From NCBI GenBank assembly GCA_024636215.1, contig JAGXHL010000093.1, forward strand, positions 73,684-137,683: 64,000 nucleotides of DNA, read 5' to 3'. How positions within the stretch are numbered: position 1 is the first letter of the stretch; each line of letters begins with the position of its first letter. The notes under the pieces are model-generated. The model was given only the letters and a program-made list of their open reading frames with translations. It was not told the origin of the DNA and made no database searches. Origin of the DNA: Deltaproteobacteria bacterium (GTDB taxonomy: Bacteria > Desulfobacterota > Desulfuromonadia > Desulfuromonadales > BM103). This document shows, one piece after another, positions 10,761 to 19,421 of this stretch. A program made the position numbers and the translations under genes.

Positions 10761-10788
10761 TTGGATTCTTATTGGGATGTGTTAGTAT
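10761..10788 (+). promoter_or_regulatory. candidate sigma70 promoter for the MshEN-receiver gene
   Basis: TTGGAT (10761-10766), a 16-bp spacer and TAGTAT (10783-10788), about 50 nt before the ATG at 10839. Confidence 0.45.
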
Positions 10789-10838
10789 GCCAAATAGTCT
10801 GGAAAAGTGAGGGGCGTCTCTTGCGCAGGTGAGGTTGT

Positions 10839-11693
10839 ATGGCTAAGCGTAAACGCTTCGGGGAAATTCTGGTTGATGCTAAAGTTGTTGATGAGCGTCA
10901 ACTGGAACGTGCTCTGGAAAAGCAGAAAGGAACGGGGCGCCGCCTTGGCCAGGTTCTGGAACAGATGGGGGTCGTCACCGAGCGTGATATTGCGGCAGCG
11001 CTGGCCCGTCAATTCGGCTTCAAAACCGTCACCAATATTGCCCGGGCCAGCTTCAGCGCTGAACTCCTTGGCCTTTTCGATAGCGACACGGCCTCAAATA
11101 AAATGCTCTTTCCGCTGAAGAAGGAAGGCAGCACTCTTTTTTTGGCCATGGTCAATCCCCTCGATATCGAAGTCATCGACAACCTTTCGTTCAAGAATGG
11201 TCTGCGTGTCATACCCTGTGTCACCACACCTTCAGAGATCCAGTCAGCGGTTAACCGGCATTATCTGAAAATTGTAGAGCAGAGCCATGAGCCGGACGCC
11301 TGGTGGACGGTTCTGGTGGTTGATGATCAGGACCTGGTGCGTTCTGCGGCCGTGGCTGCTCTGAAACGCGAAGGCTACAATCTGCTTGAAGCGGCCAATG
11401 GCGCCGATGGCCTGAAAGTGACCTTGCAGCAAAAACCGCATCTGGTGATCGCTGATACGGTCATGCCGCGAATGGACGGTTATGAAATGTTCCGCGCAAT
11501 CCAGGCCAATCTCGAGATCAAGCATATCCCCGTGATTGCTCTCTCTTCAAAATCCACGCCAGAGGAAGAGGCCAAGCTGCTCGAGATGGGGTATTTCGAT
11601 TTTATTGCCAAGCCGATCAACCCGGTTCGCCTGGTGGCGCGTATCAGGCACGCACTGCGGATCATCTACGGTAACAGCCCGCCCCCTCGTTAA
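10839..11693 (+). CDS. MshEN domain fused to a response-regulator receiver
   Basis: 284 aa. Residues 6-59 hold two tandem MshEN motifs (RFGEILVDAKVVDERQL and RLGQVLEQMGVVTERDI); paired motifs of this kind bind c-di-GMP in MshE. Residues 60-145 complete the GspE-N fold. From 156 a receiver domain follows, with the acidic pair D162/D163, phospho-acceptor D206 (VIADTVMPRMDGY), and Lys258 (FIAKPINP). There is no secretion ATPase and no output domain after the receiver. This would let one small protein integrate c-di-GMP and phosphorelay signals, perhaps on type IV pili or secretion. The kinase and target are not visible. A GGTGAGG site precedes the ATG. Confidence 0.85.
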   Translation: MAKRKRFGEILVDAKVVDERQLERALEKQKGTGRRLGQVLEQMGVVTERDIAAALARQFGFKTVTNIARASFSAELLGLFDSDTASNKMLFPLKKEGSTLFLAMVNPLDIEVIDNLSFKNGLRVIPCVTTPSEIQSAVNRHYLKIVEQSHEPDAWWTVLVVDDQDLVRSAAVAALKREGYNLLEAANGADGLKVTLQQKPHLVIADTVMPRMDGYEMFRAIQANLEIKHIPVIALSSKSTPEEEAKLLEMGYFDFIAKPINPVRLVARIRHALRIIYGNSPPPR

Positions 11694-11739
11694 GCTTCTT
11701 TTTTTATAATACGAAGGTATTCAGACAAGCAGAAAAGGC

Positions 11740-11767
11740 TTGCCTTTTTTATTTAGAACCATATAAT
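11740..11767 (+). promoter_or_regulatory. candidate sigma70 promoter
   Basis: TTGCCT (11740-11745), a 16-bp spacer and a perfect TATAAT (11762-11767), 40 nt before the next start codon. Confidence 0.55.
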
Positions 11768-11806
11768 TGACAAAAAAGGTCATAAATAACAAGAAAGGAA
11801 TTCACC

Positions 11807-12082
11807 ATGCGCATTGATATTCTTTGTAAACCGGAAGGCAGCCAACGCGGTGAACGTCTCCTTGATAATGTCCGTAAAGCTCTCAACGAGATGGATGTCC
11901 GCGCAGAGGTTCATCTTTTTTGTGATCGTCGCAAGTTGGTCGATAATAGGGTTTATGTTGCTCCGGCCCTGCTTATTGACGATATCGTCCGGGTTGCAGG
12001 AAGGGTCCCCGAGATCAATGAGATCAAGTCATTTATTGTCGAACGGCCCCGTTATGTCGAGCGCATGAGAGAGGTGGCGTAA
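11807..12082 (+). CDS. small thioredoxin-fold protein lacking the CxxC
   Basis: 91 aa. The second half (VAPALLIDDIVRVAGRVPEI) matches the cis-Pro strand and following hairpin of the thioredoxin_3/MTH895-type small redox proteins, usually written as a PALVIDGKVV..G..P pattern. The active-site loop after the first strand reads ILCKPEGSQRG, with a single Cys7 where CxxC would be, so it is unlikely to be a normal disulfide reductase. It is monocistronic with a consensus promoter and terminator and a clear AAGGAA site. Function is unknown; a binding or monothiol role is possible. Confidence 0.7.
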   Translation: MRIDILCKPEGSQRGERLLDNVRKALNEMDVRAEVHLFCDRRKLVDNRVYVAPALLIDDIVRVAGRVPEINEIKSFIVERPRYVERMREVA

Positions 12083-12114
12083 GCAACTTGCATGTGAAAA
12101 TAATCTGACTTTTC

Positions 12115-12146
12115 ACGGGGTCCTGTTCGCAGGGCCCCGTTTCTCA
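12115..12146 (+). terminator. Rho-independent terminator
   Basis: ACGGGGTCCTG (12115-12125) pairs with CAGGGCCCCGT (12130-12140) through one G.T pair around a TTCG tetraloop, followed by TTTCTC. Confidence 0.85.
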
Positions 12147-12253
12147 TTCATGCAGTCATTTCCCGTGCAGGATTTGATCGCTGGCTGATCCACTTCAGCA
12201 AGACACCAGAGCTGCTTTTCTCAAGAGATGTTCCTGTGGCGGGCAGTAATGTT

Positions 12254-14125
12254 CTATTCTGCAACCGGTTGCAACAAGCCTTCGTAAACTGCAAACTCAA
12301 CCAACTCTTTGCCGGTGGCCTGCGCCAGGCTTCCTGCAAAAATTTCCCTGGGGCTGAGCTTGCTGTTACTCTCCCGCAGTAATTTCAACATCTCTTCGCT
12401 TAACGATTCACAAAACACCTCATTCTCCCGGCGCATAAACAGCGCTACCGAGCCGACCGGTCTGAACAGGCTGGCAAACTCGTCCAATTGCATCTCTTCA
12501 ACCTCAAGCAGGTCAAGAATCTCATAAGCAAAGGGGACCAGACGACATTGACTGGAGCGCTGCCAGGGGGTTTCCCAGAGGTTTGTGCGGGGGTCGAGCT
12601 GTTGCTGAGGGGGGAGCAGTTCTTCGCCGAGAAGGGTTTCCGCGTAGTGGAAATGATAACAGAGCAGGTCAAGAAAAACGCTGTTCAAATGGCCTTGACC
12701 GGTCTTTTGCAGTTGTTGGCCAAGGTAGCTCTGCAACAGGTGATATGCATCGTCGGCACTCCACCGACTGGTCAGCATCAACTGCTGTAGGTCGACACCC
12801 TCTTGCTGCAGGGCCCACTTGAAAAAATCCTCGAAGAGTTCGCTCGGAGGGATTTGCAAGGCCTGCATGATTGCCGGGAAGAAGGCAACCGCTCGTCCGG
12901 TGTTATAGAAAAGGTCGACGGCTGCAGAGAGCCGGCGGCAGAGTTCCAGCTCTTCGCTTGTCCAGTTGCTTGAAGAAATCAGTTCATAGGGTGGTTCCGG
13001 TTGAGCTTTAATGCCGTAGCGGTCACGCTGCTGAGCCAGACGGGTTCCCGGCAGGATCGACAAGGGGAAGATGTGGATGTGGTTCGGTGCAAAGCCGAGC
13101 AGGGTATCCAGACTGTCCCGGAAGCCGGCGTAATTGTCCTGTGGCAGGCCGAAGATAAGATCAAAGCCGTAGATGACCCCTTGATCGGCCAGAAGGCCAA
13201 TTTTTTCAGTCAGAGTCTCCAGGTCAAGTGGCCGGTGCACTGCTCTTAAGACCGGTTCATGGATTGATTGCAAGCCCAGTTGCACGGAACAATTCAACTG
13301 ACTTATCAAGCCGGCTGTTCGGCGGTCAATAAAGTCCACTTTGGCTTCGAGGTGGTAGTGAATCTGTGGCGCTTTTTCGAGCAGGAGCTCCAGCAGGGCA
13401 ATACCGCGCTCTGGCGGGTGATTGAAGGTTGAGTCAAGGACCCAGACCTGGGTCACGCCGGCAGCGACAAACAATTCAAGTTCTTTTTCCAGACGTTGTC
13501 GGCCTATGCCACGGACTCCGGCGTGGCCCCGTGCTTCGAAGCAGTAATCGCATGAGAAAGCGCAGCCACGCGCAACCTCCCAGAGGACCCCGCCGCAAGC
13601 CTCAGGTTTAAGGACGCTGGTGAGCCATGCTGAGGGAGCCTGCTCAAGCTCGTGAAGACACGCCTCCGGGCCGGAAAAGACGGTGCCCTGCGTCACCCAG
13701 GTTACACCCGGTAAAGGGTGTGCGGGGAGATCCTCTGCCAGAGCGTTGATCAAGCCTACAAAGGCGGTTTCTCCTTCACCATGCACGAGTGCTGTCCAGG
13801 GGGCTGCCGCCAGCAAACCCTCCGGGTCGCCTGTGGCCTCGGGTCCGCCGATAATCAGACGAAGATGGGGAGCTTGTCTGTGGAGCTCTTGTGCAATTGT
13901 GATGATCCGTAAACGGTTCCAGACGTAAACCGGGAAGGCGACGACATCTGGTTGTGCCCCGAGTATTGTGGTGATAATTTCTCGGTCGGTCTGTTCTGGG
14001 AAAGCGTCAATCAGGACGCTGGCTCGAGATAGAACTTCAGGCAGGGCCGCGGCCAGACAGCCGGCTGCCAGTGAAACAGCCTGAGTGGAGCGGCGAACGT
14101 GGAGGGTGCAAAATACGATTTTCAT
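12254..14125 (-). CDS. B12-binding-domain radical SAM protein (DUF4080-like)
   Basis: 623 aa. N-terminal cobalamin-binding Rossmann-like domain (about 1-150, LRLIIGGPEATGDPEG) without an obvious DxHxxG. A radical SAM core follows, with CAFSCDYC giving cluster ligands C188, C192 and C195, and GFDLIFGLPQDNYAGF later in the barrel. The C-terminal region after about 400 resembles DUF4080. The class includes methyltransferases and other enzymes that work at unactivated carbons. Substrate is unknown and there is no biosynthetic neighbour. The start is the ATG at 14125. It is flanked by unrelated genes and likely transcribed alone. Confidence 0.8.
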   Translation of the reverse strand: MKIVFCTLHVRRSTQAVSLAAGCLAAALPEVLSRASVLIDAFPEQTDREIITTILGAQPDVVAFPVYVWNRLRIITIAQELHRQAPHLRLIIGGPEATGDPEGLLAAAPWTALVHGEGETAFVGLINALAEDLPAHPLPGVTWVTQGTVFSGPEACLHELEQAPSAWLTSVLKPEACGGVLWEVARGCAFSCDYCFEARGHAGVRGIGRQRLEKELELFVAAGVTQVWVLDSTFNHPPERGIALLELLLEKAPQIHYHLEAKVDFIDRRTAGLISQLNCSVQLGLQSIHEPVLRAVHRPLDLETLTEKIGLLADQGVIYGFDLIFGLPQDNYAGFRDSLDTLLGFAPNHIHIFPLSILPGTRLAQQRDRYGIKAQPEPPYELISSSNWTSEELELCRRLSAAVDLFYNTGRAVAFFPAIMQALQIPPSELFEDFFKWALQQEGVDLQQLMLTSRWSADDAYHLLQSYLGQQLQKTGQGHLNSVFLDLLCYHFHYAETLLGEELLPPQQQLDPRTNLWETPWQRSSQCRLVPFAYEILDLLEVEEMQLDEFASLFRPVGSVALFMRRENEVFCESLSEEMLKLLRESNSKLSPREIFAGSLAQATGKELVEFAVYEGLLQPVAE

Positions 14126-14169
14126 AAAGATATCAAGCTCCTTTGAGTTTACCGAGCCGTTTCCCCTTC

Positions 14170-14210
14170 GTCAACCGGTGCAGAGCGTCAACCAGTGCAA
14201 AGCGTCAAGC
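14170..14210. repeat. imperfect 17-bp tandem repeat
   Basis: GTCAACCGGTGCAGAGC (14170-14186) and GTCAACCAGTGCAAAGC (14187-14203) are followed by a partial third unit GTCAAGC, in the spacer before the radical SAM gene. Confidence 0.6.
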
Positions 14211-14243
14211 ACTGGGTGACAGAATCAGTGCTGCGGTTAAACT

Positions 14244-15359
14244 TCAGGCAGGGGGCGCCTGACCAAGATTCTTGCTGGTTGTCTGAATACCATGCCTGGC
14301 GAAGATGCCGGCGAGTTTCTCGTAGTTGCTCATAAGCTTTGCGAGGGTTAAATGGTAGCCGCCGTGCATGACCTGGTTGCGTGCCGTAATCGACATGGGG
14401 CCCTGAAAGAAGAGCAGTGCTTCATCGGCGCCCGGTTCAAAGAGCAGGATGTCGATCTCGGGATGTTTGTGACGATAGTAAGCAAGCGCCATGGTCATCT
14501 TCTCGCGGCCTTCGATCCGTTTCGCCTGTTCCCAGGAGAAGAGCACGCCAAGCTCATCAACCTGTGAACATTTGCCATAGGAAAGAGAAGGCAGGCAGGT
14601 CGTGTTCTGATCGTTACAGAATGGCACCCGGGGGTTGATAAGAACGATCAGTTTTGCGCCATTCTGGATGGCGATGTCGATGTGGGCTACTTTGCCGGTC
14701 GAGCCGTCAAGGTAAGCATGATGGTTGATCCTGTGCGGTTGAAAGAAAAAGGGAATGGCACTGGATGCCGTGATCGCCTGGCAGATGTGCATATCCTGAT
14801 GCTCTGGCGTGCCGAAGATAATGCGCTCTCCGGTGTCAAGATCGTAAGCCGGGATGAAGAGTTCACAGGAGAGTTCCTTGAAATCGTCACTGAGGCCTTC
14901 GTCGTGAAAGGCTTTACAGAGATAGGATTGCAGGGGCTTGAGAGAGAAAAGCCCTGCCGGGAACTGTTCATGGAAGAGATGGGGCAAATCGCTGAGACGA
15001 ATTTGCCAGTTGTTTTTACGGTAGTGTTTGAGGATCCGAAGCATACTGAATGGCAGGCTGGCCAGAGAATGAGCCGTCGCCCACCAGTCAACGCGGTAAA
15101 TGTCGCGTCTTCGCCAGTTAAAAACAGTATTCTCATTGCGTTCGATGGTTCTGAAGAGTCCGCCGGGATCGATGCGATTGGCGATCAAGGTGGCGATAAC
15201 CGAACCGGCGCTGATGCCGATGTACGAGTCGAAGCGACGGGTGGAAAAGCCTGGGCTGAAGAGATGATCCAGAGCAGTCAGGCAGCCGATCTGGTACGCA
15301 GCGCCCATGATGCCGCCGCCGGTCAGGATCATAGCGGTTTTGCTGCGTTGCTCGGGCAT
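14244..15359 (-). CDS. patatin-like phospholipase
   Basis: 371 aa. The N-terminus has the glycine-rich oxyanion loop GGGIMGAAYQIG, then the nucleophile elbow G-I-S-A-G near residue 50, and the second catalytic residue in YLDGSTGKV (DG-S instead of the commoner DG-G/A). These make the Ser-Asp dyad of patatin lipid acyl hydrolases. There is no signal peptide, so it is probably cytoplasmic or at the inner leaflet. It follows the MXAN_5187-like gene by 9 nt, likely co-transcribed. Lipid substrate unknown. Confidence 0.85.
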   Translation of the reverse strand: MPEQRSKTAMILTGGGIMGAAYQIGCLTALDHLFSPGFSTRRFDSYIGISAGSVIATLIANRIDPGGLFRTIERNENTVFNWRRRDIYRVDWWATAHSLASLPFSMLRILKHYRKNNWQIRLSDLPHLFHEQFPAGLFSLKPLQSYLCKAFHDEGLSDDFKELSCELFIPAYDLDTGERIIFGTPEHQDMHICQAITASSAIPFFFQPHRINHHAYLDGSTGKVAHIDIAIQNGAKLIVLINPRVPFCNDQNTTCLPSLSYGKCSQVDELGVLFSWEQAKRIEGREKMTMALAYYRHKHPEIDILLFEPGADEALLFFQGPMSITARNQVMHGGYHLTLAKLMSNYEKLAGIFARHGIQTTSKNLGQAPPA

Positions 15360-15368
15360 AATGTCAAC

Positions 15369-15920
15369 TCACCGTTTGGCGCGGACCTTGATTTTTGGCT
15401 TGCCCGCGTCTGTGACGACCACGAAGTCAACGGCTTGATCGCCAAATCGTTTCTGGATGGCTTCTCTCTGCTTGGCCAGAAAACTGGCCACCTGCTCCCT
15501 GTTCGGGGGGCGAAGCTGGCAATCCTTATGAGCGTTCACCAGCTCTTTGTAGAGGATGTCCACGGGGTTTGCGGTGCTGGCTGACGAAGCCTCCTCCGTT
15601 GGCGGTTGCAGACTGTCAGAGCGGTTGATCCGTGAGAGGTGACGTTCGTACCGGCCTTCGTCAATCAGGCGCTGGATACGATCCCAGTAACCACAGTAAC
15701 TGTTGAAACGACTGGTAATGCTTTGCAGTTTGAAACGCAGATCGGTTTGCGGAATGTAATGGGTAATCATCTTGCGCATGCGCAAGGTGTACTTTTGCCG
15801 CTCCTTTTCGGGAGCACGTTTTTCCGTACCGAGGAAATACTTTTCGTAAGCGATTTCGAGTTTCTTCAGGTCGTGTTCCAGCTGGCTCAGAAGTTCCGTG
15901 ATTTGTCCGCGGCTACCCAT
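15369..15920 (-). CDS. MXAN_5187 C-terminal-domain-like protein
   Basis: About 183 aa from the ATG at 15920, which follows AGGGGAGG; an upstream GTG at 15968 would add 16 residues with a poorer site. The N-terminal half is a charged helical coiled coil (ITELLSQLEHDLKKLEIAYE). The middle part with LRMRKMITHYIPQTDLRFK and the aromatic run FNSYCGYWDRIQRLI matches what I know of the deltaproteobacterial MXAN_5187 C-terminal domain. The end is basic (KIKVRAKR). No enzymatic motif is visible. It lies ahead of the patatin gene. Confidence 0.65.
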   Translation of the reverse strand: MGSRGQITELLSQLEHDLKKLEIAYEKYFLGTEKRAPEKERQKYTLRMRKMITHYIPQTDLRFKLQSITSRFNSYCGYWDRIQRLIDEGRYERHLSRINRSDSLQPPTEEASSASTANPVDILYKELVNAHKDCQLRPPNREQVASFLAKQREAIQKRFGDQAVDFVVVTDAGKPKIKVRAKR

Positions 15921-16089
15921 TTTATCAGTCTGTCCTCCCCTTAAATTGGCCCATGTCGATCTGGACACTCCAAGCGCAAACTAGCCTGCCTAATATACTG
16001 GACGCCATGCAGGCAGGTAAAGAGAAACCTGAAAACTCGCTTTTGCAGACATTTCCTTGAAAATGCAGTTAAAATCGTGTTGTCTCGGC

Positions 16090-16118
16090 TTGACCTTTAC
16101 AATGCATTTCGAAATAAT
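16090..16118 (+). promoter_or_regulatory. sigma70-type promoter for glmU-glmS
   Basis: TTGACC (16090-16095), a 17-bp spacer and AATAAT (16113-16118), 29 nt before the glmU ATG. Confidence 0.6.
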
Positions 16119-16147
16119 GTCAAATTCGGATAATGGAGGGAAACGCA

Positions 16148-17542
16148 ATGTCCAACAAACTCGCTGCTGTAATCCTGGCTGCAGGTCAGGGAACCCGCAT
16201 GAAATCCCAAATCCCCAAGGTCCTTCATCCGGTTTCCGGAATGCCGATGCTAAGCCTTGTGGTCAGAACGGCCAGAAGCCTTGATGCCAAGCCGATTGTC
16301 CCTGTGATTGGCCATGGCGCCGAGCAGGTCAGGGCGGTGCTTGGCGAAGAGCCACTGACTTTTGTGCTGCAGGAAGAGCAGTTGGGCACGGGTCACGCCC
16401 TGCTCTGTGCAGAGGCAGCACTGAAAGGTTTCACCGGAGACCTTCTCCTGCTTTGCGGTGATGTGCCCCTGTTGCGTGACACCACCTTGCGGGCTTTACT
16501 GGAGCACCACCGAGCAACCTCTGCCGGCGTGACCATCTTAACGGCACAGATGCAGGACCCCACCGGTTACGGACGCATTATCCGTGGCGAGAACGGGGTT
16601 GAGCGGATTGTTGAAGAGAAAGACGCTTCGAGCCTCGAGCGCCAGGTTGATGAGATCAACACCGGCATCTACATCTTTCGTGCGCCGCAGGCGTTTGAAT
16701 TCTTGCGAAGTCTTGATAACAGCAATGCGCAGAAAGAATATTACCTGACTGATATTGTCGCTGCGGCCCGCAAAGCCGGAGAGCGGATTGAAGCACTGTT
16801 GATCGAATCTGCTGCCGAAGCGATGGGCATCAATGATCGTGTGCAACTGTCTGAAGCCGAGAGGATCATGCGGCAAAGAATCAATGCGGGGCATCAACGG
16901 GGCGGAGTGACGCTGCTTGATCCGTCGACGACCTACATCGAGCCGGATGTGGTGATAGGTTCTGATACCCTGGTCCATCCGGGCGTTCATTTGCGTGGCA
17001 AGACAACAATCGGCAGCGGTTGTGAAATCGAGCCGGGCGTGGTGGTGACCGATTGCATGATCGCGGACCGGGTTCATTTAAAGGCCGGTTCTGTGCTGAG
17101 TGAGTCTTCAGTGGGTGAGTCCTGTGCCGTGGGACCGATGGCTCACCTGAGGCCTGGAACGGTGCTGAGCGGTCATAACAAGATCGGCAACTTTGTCGAA
17201 ACCAAGAAAGCTCTGTTTGGCGAGAAGTCACAGGCCAGTCATTTGACCTACATCGGTGATGCCAGCCTCGGCAAAAATGTCAATATCGGCTGCGGCACGA
17301 TCACCTGCAACTATGATGGCGTTAATAAATATCAGACGACCATCGGTGACGATGTTTTCGTCGGCAGTGATACCCAGTTTGTTGCGCCGGTTACCATCGG
17401 TCGCGGCAGCCTGATTGGCGCCGGTTCAACCATCACCAGGGATGTTCCCGAGGATGCCCTGGCGATTACCCGGGCAGAGCAGAAAAACGTCGCCGGCTGG
17501 GCGATACGACACCGGCAGAAATTACACCAGCAGAAAAAATAG
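16148..17542 (+). CDS. glmU: bifunctional N-acetylglucosamine-1-phosphate uridyltransferase / glucosamine-1-phosphate acetyltransferase
   Basis: 464 aa. The pyrophosphorylase domain opens with LAAGQGTRMKS, the sugar-nucleotide binding signature, and carries QEEQLGTGHA and LCGDVPLL. The C-terminal half is a left-handed beta-helix of hexapeptide repeats (IGSDTLVHPGVHLRG, VNIGCGTITCNYDG). It makes UDP-GlcNAc for peptidoglycan and LPS. The start is the ATG at 16148 after GGAGGG, not the ATG 15 nt upstream, which precedes that site. glmS follows after 46 nt, so two consecutive steps of the pathway are co-transcribed. Confidence 0.96.
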   Translation: MSNKLAAVILAAGQGTRMKSQIPKVLHPVSGMPMLSLVVRTARSLDAKPIVPVIGHGAEQVRAVLGEEPLTFVLQEEQLGTGHALLCAEAALKGFTGDLLLLCGDVPLLRDTTLRALLEHHRATSAGVTILTAQMQDPTGYGRIIRGENGVERIVEEKDASSLERQVDEINTGIYIFRAPQAFEFLRSLDNSNAQKEYYLTDIVAAARKAGERIEALLIESAAEAMGINDRVQLSEAERIMRQRINAGHQRGGVTLLDPSTTYIEPDVVIGSDTLVHPGVHLRGKTTIGSGCEIEPGVVVTDCMIADRVHLKAGSVLSESSVGESCAVGPMAHLRPGTVLSGHNKIGNFVETKKALFGEKSQASHLTYIGDASLGKNVNIGCGTITCNYDGVNKYQTTIGDDVFVGSDTQFVAPVTIGRGSLIGAGSTITRDVPEDALAITRAEQKNVAGWAIRHRQKLHQQKK

Positions 17543-17588
17543 ACGTCTTTAAACATTCTCTTTTTACACTCATCATCTCGAGGTTCTT

Positions 17589-19418
17589 ATGTGTGGCATT
17601 GTCGGTTATATCGGTCCTCAGCAAGCGACTCCCATTGTGCTCGATGGTCTGCGCAAGCTGGAATATCGTGGTTATGATTCCGCAGGAATTGCAACCATCG
17701 AACAGGGCAAAATCAATATCTCTCGTGCCCAGGGCAAGCTGATCAACCTGGAAAAGAAGTTGCACGACCAGCCTTTGGTCGGGCAAACCGGTATCGGTCA
17801 TACCCGTTGGGCAACGCACGGTCGGCCCTCCGAGATCAATGCTCACCCCCATAATGCCGGCGGCTTTGTGGTCGTCCATAATGGCATCATCGAAAATTAT
17901 CTCGACCTTAAAAATCATCTGCGCGAGCAGGGCCATCGTTTTAACTCGGAAACGGATACGGAAATTATAGCCCACCTGGTGGAGCAGCATTACCAGGAGT
18001 GTGGTGATTTTGAAGCGGCCGTGCGTAAAGCTCTCTCTGACGTTCGAGGTGCTTACGCCGTAGCGATTCTTTGCCAACAAGAACCGGGCAAGCTGATCGC
18101 TGCTAAACAGGGTTCGCCACTGGTGGTCGGACAAGGCCAGGGGGAGTACTTTGTGGCTTCGGACATTCCGGCCATGCTTTCGCATACCCGCGAGATGATC
18201 TTTCTCGAAGATGGCGAACTGGTGGTCTTCACCACAGAGCGGATGGAGATTACGACTCTTGCCGGGGCTGTGGTCGAGAGAATGCCAAAGACGATTACCT
18301 GGAGCCCGGTCATGGCCGAAAAAGATGGCTATCGACACTTTATGCTCAAGGAAATTTACGAGCAGCCGCGGGCGATTGCCGACACCATTGCCGGGCGCAT
18401 CCGTGCAGACCGTGGCGAGGTCTTTCTCGAGCATCTCAACCTTGATGATGACTCGCTCAACAAGCTGGAACGCATCTACATCGTTGCTTGCGGCACCTCC
18501 TGGCATGCCGCCCTGGTCGGCAAGTTCATGATCGAAAAGCATGCCCGGATTCCGGTTGAAGTCGATATCGCCAGCGAGTTCCGTTATCGTGATCCTCTGG
18601 TCAACGAAAGGACTCTGACGCTCCTGATCAGCCAAAGTGGTGAAACGGCTGACACTCTGGCTGCCCTGCGTGAAGCCCGTGGCAAGTCCGGCAAGGTTCT
18701 GGCCATCTGCAACGTGGTCGAGTCTTCGATTGCCCGTGAAAGTGATGGCGTCATCTATACCCACGCCGGACCTGAAATCGGGGTCGCCTCGACCAAGGCC
18801 TTTACTACCCAACTGGTTGCCCTCTACCTCTTCACTCTTCACCTCGGCCGGGTTCGTGGCGTGCTGGACGAAACCGCCTGTCGCCAGATGCTCGATGAAC
18901 TGATCAGTCTGCCGCGCAAGGTCGAGCAATGCCTGGAGTTGGACGCTGCCATTGAGCAGGCTTCGCAAGGACTCATGTACGCTCAGGATTTTCTTTACCT
19001 CGGCCGTGGCAATCAGTATCCGATTGCTCTGGAGGGGGCGCTCAAGCTCAAGGAAATTTCCTATATTCATGCCGAGGGCTACCCGGCCGGCGAGATGAAG
19101 CACGGTCCGATTGCCTTGATCGATGAACAACTGCCGGTAGTGGTGATTGCCCCGCACAATGAAACCTTTGAGAAAGTGGCCGCCAACATGGAAGAAGTTC
19201 AGGCGCGTGGTGGCCGTGTTCTGGCGATCACCGATCAGGCAGGAACCGGGCTGGCCGACAAGGCGGAAATCGTTCTGGTCGTTCCGCAAACCATTGATGA
19301 CCTGATGCCGGTGTTGACCTCAATCCCTCTGCAGTTGCTTTCCTACCACGTCGCTGTGCTCAAGGGGACCGATGTTGATCAACCCCGCAACCTTGCCAAA
19401 AGCGTCACCGTGGAGTAG
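17589..19418 (+). CDS. glmS: glutamine-fructose-6-phosphate aminotransferase (isomerizing)
   Basis: 609 aa, full length. Cys2 (MCGIVGYIG) is the N-terminal glutaminase nucleophile. The two SIS domains carry [24 protein letters not shown] and the C-terminal KSVTVE. It converts fructose-6-phosphate and glutamine to glucosamine-6-phosphate. The 46-nt gap to glmU is too short for a glmS ribozyme, so regulation must differ from that of Firmicutes. Confidence 0.97.
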   Translation: MCGIVGYIGPQQATPIVLDGLRKLEYRGYDSAGIATIEQGKINISRAQGKLINLEKKLHDQPLVGQTGIGHTRWATHGRPSEINAHPHNAGGFVVVHNGIIENYLDLKNHLREQGHRFNSETDTEIIAHLVEQHYQECGDFEAAVRKALSDVRGAYAVAILCQQEPGKLIAAKQGSPLVVGQGQGEYFVASDIPAMLSHTREMIFLEDGELVVFTTERMEITTLAGAVVERMPKTITWSPVMAEKDGYRHFMLKEIYEQPRAIADTIAGRIRADRGEVFLEHLNLDDDSLNKLERIYIVACGTSWHAALVGKFMIEKHARIPVEVDIASEFRYRDPLVNERTLTLLISQSGETADTLAALREARGKSGKVLAICNVVESSIARESDGVIYTHAGPEIGVASTKAFTTQLVALYLFTLHLGRVRGVLDETACRQMLDELISLPRKVEQCLELDAAIEQASQGLMYAQDFLYLGRGNQYPIALEGALKLKEISYIHAEGYPAGEMKHGPIALIDEQLPVVVIAPHNETFEKVAANMEEVQARGGRVLAITDQAGTGLADKAEIVLVVPQTIDDLMPVLTSIPLQLLSYHVAVLKGTDVDQPRNLAKSVTVE

Positions 19419-19421
19419 CTG

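Noticed and set aside
17543..17588. glmS ribozyme/riboswitch
   Set aside because: Only 46 nt between glmU and glmS, and none of the ribozyme core is present.
17466..19289. 607-codon open frame antisense to glmS
   Set aside because: It mirrors glmS codon structure, has no family motifs, and glmS itself is unambiguous.
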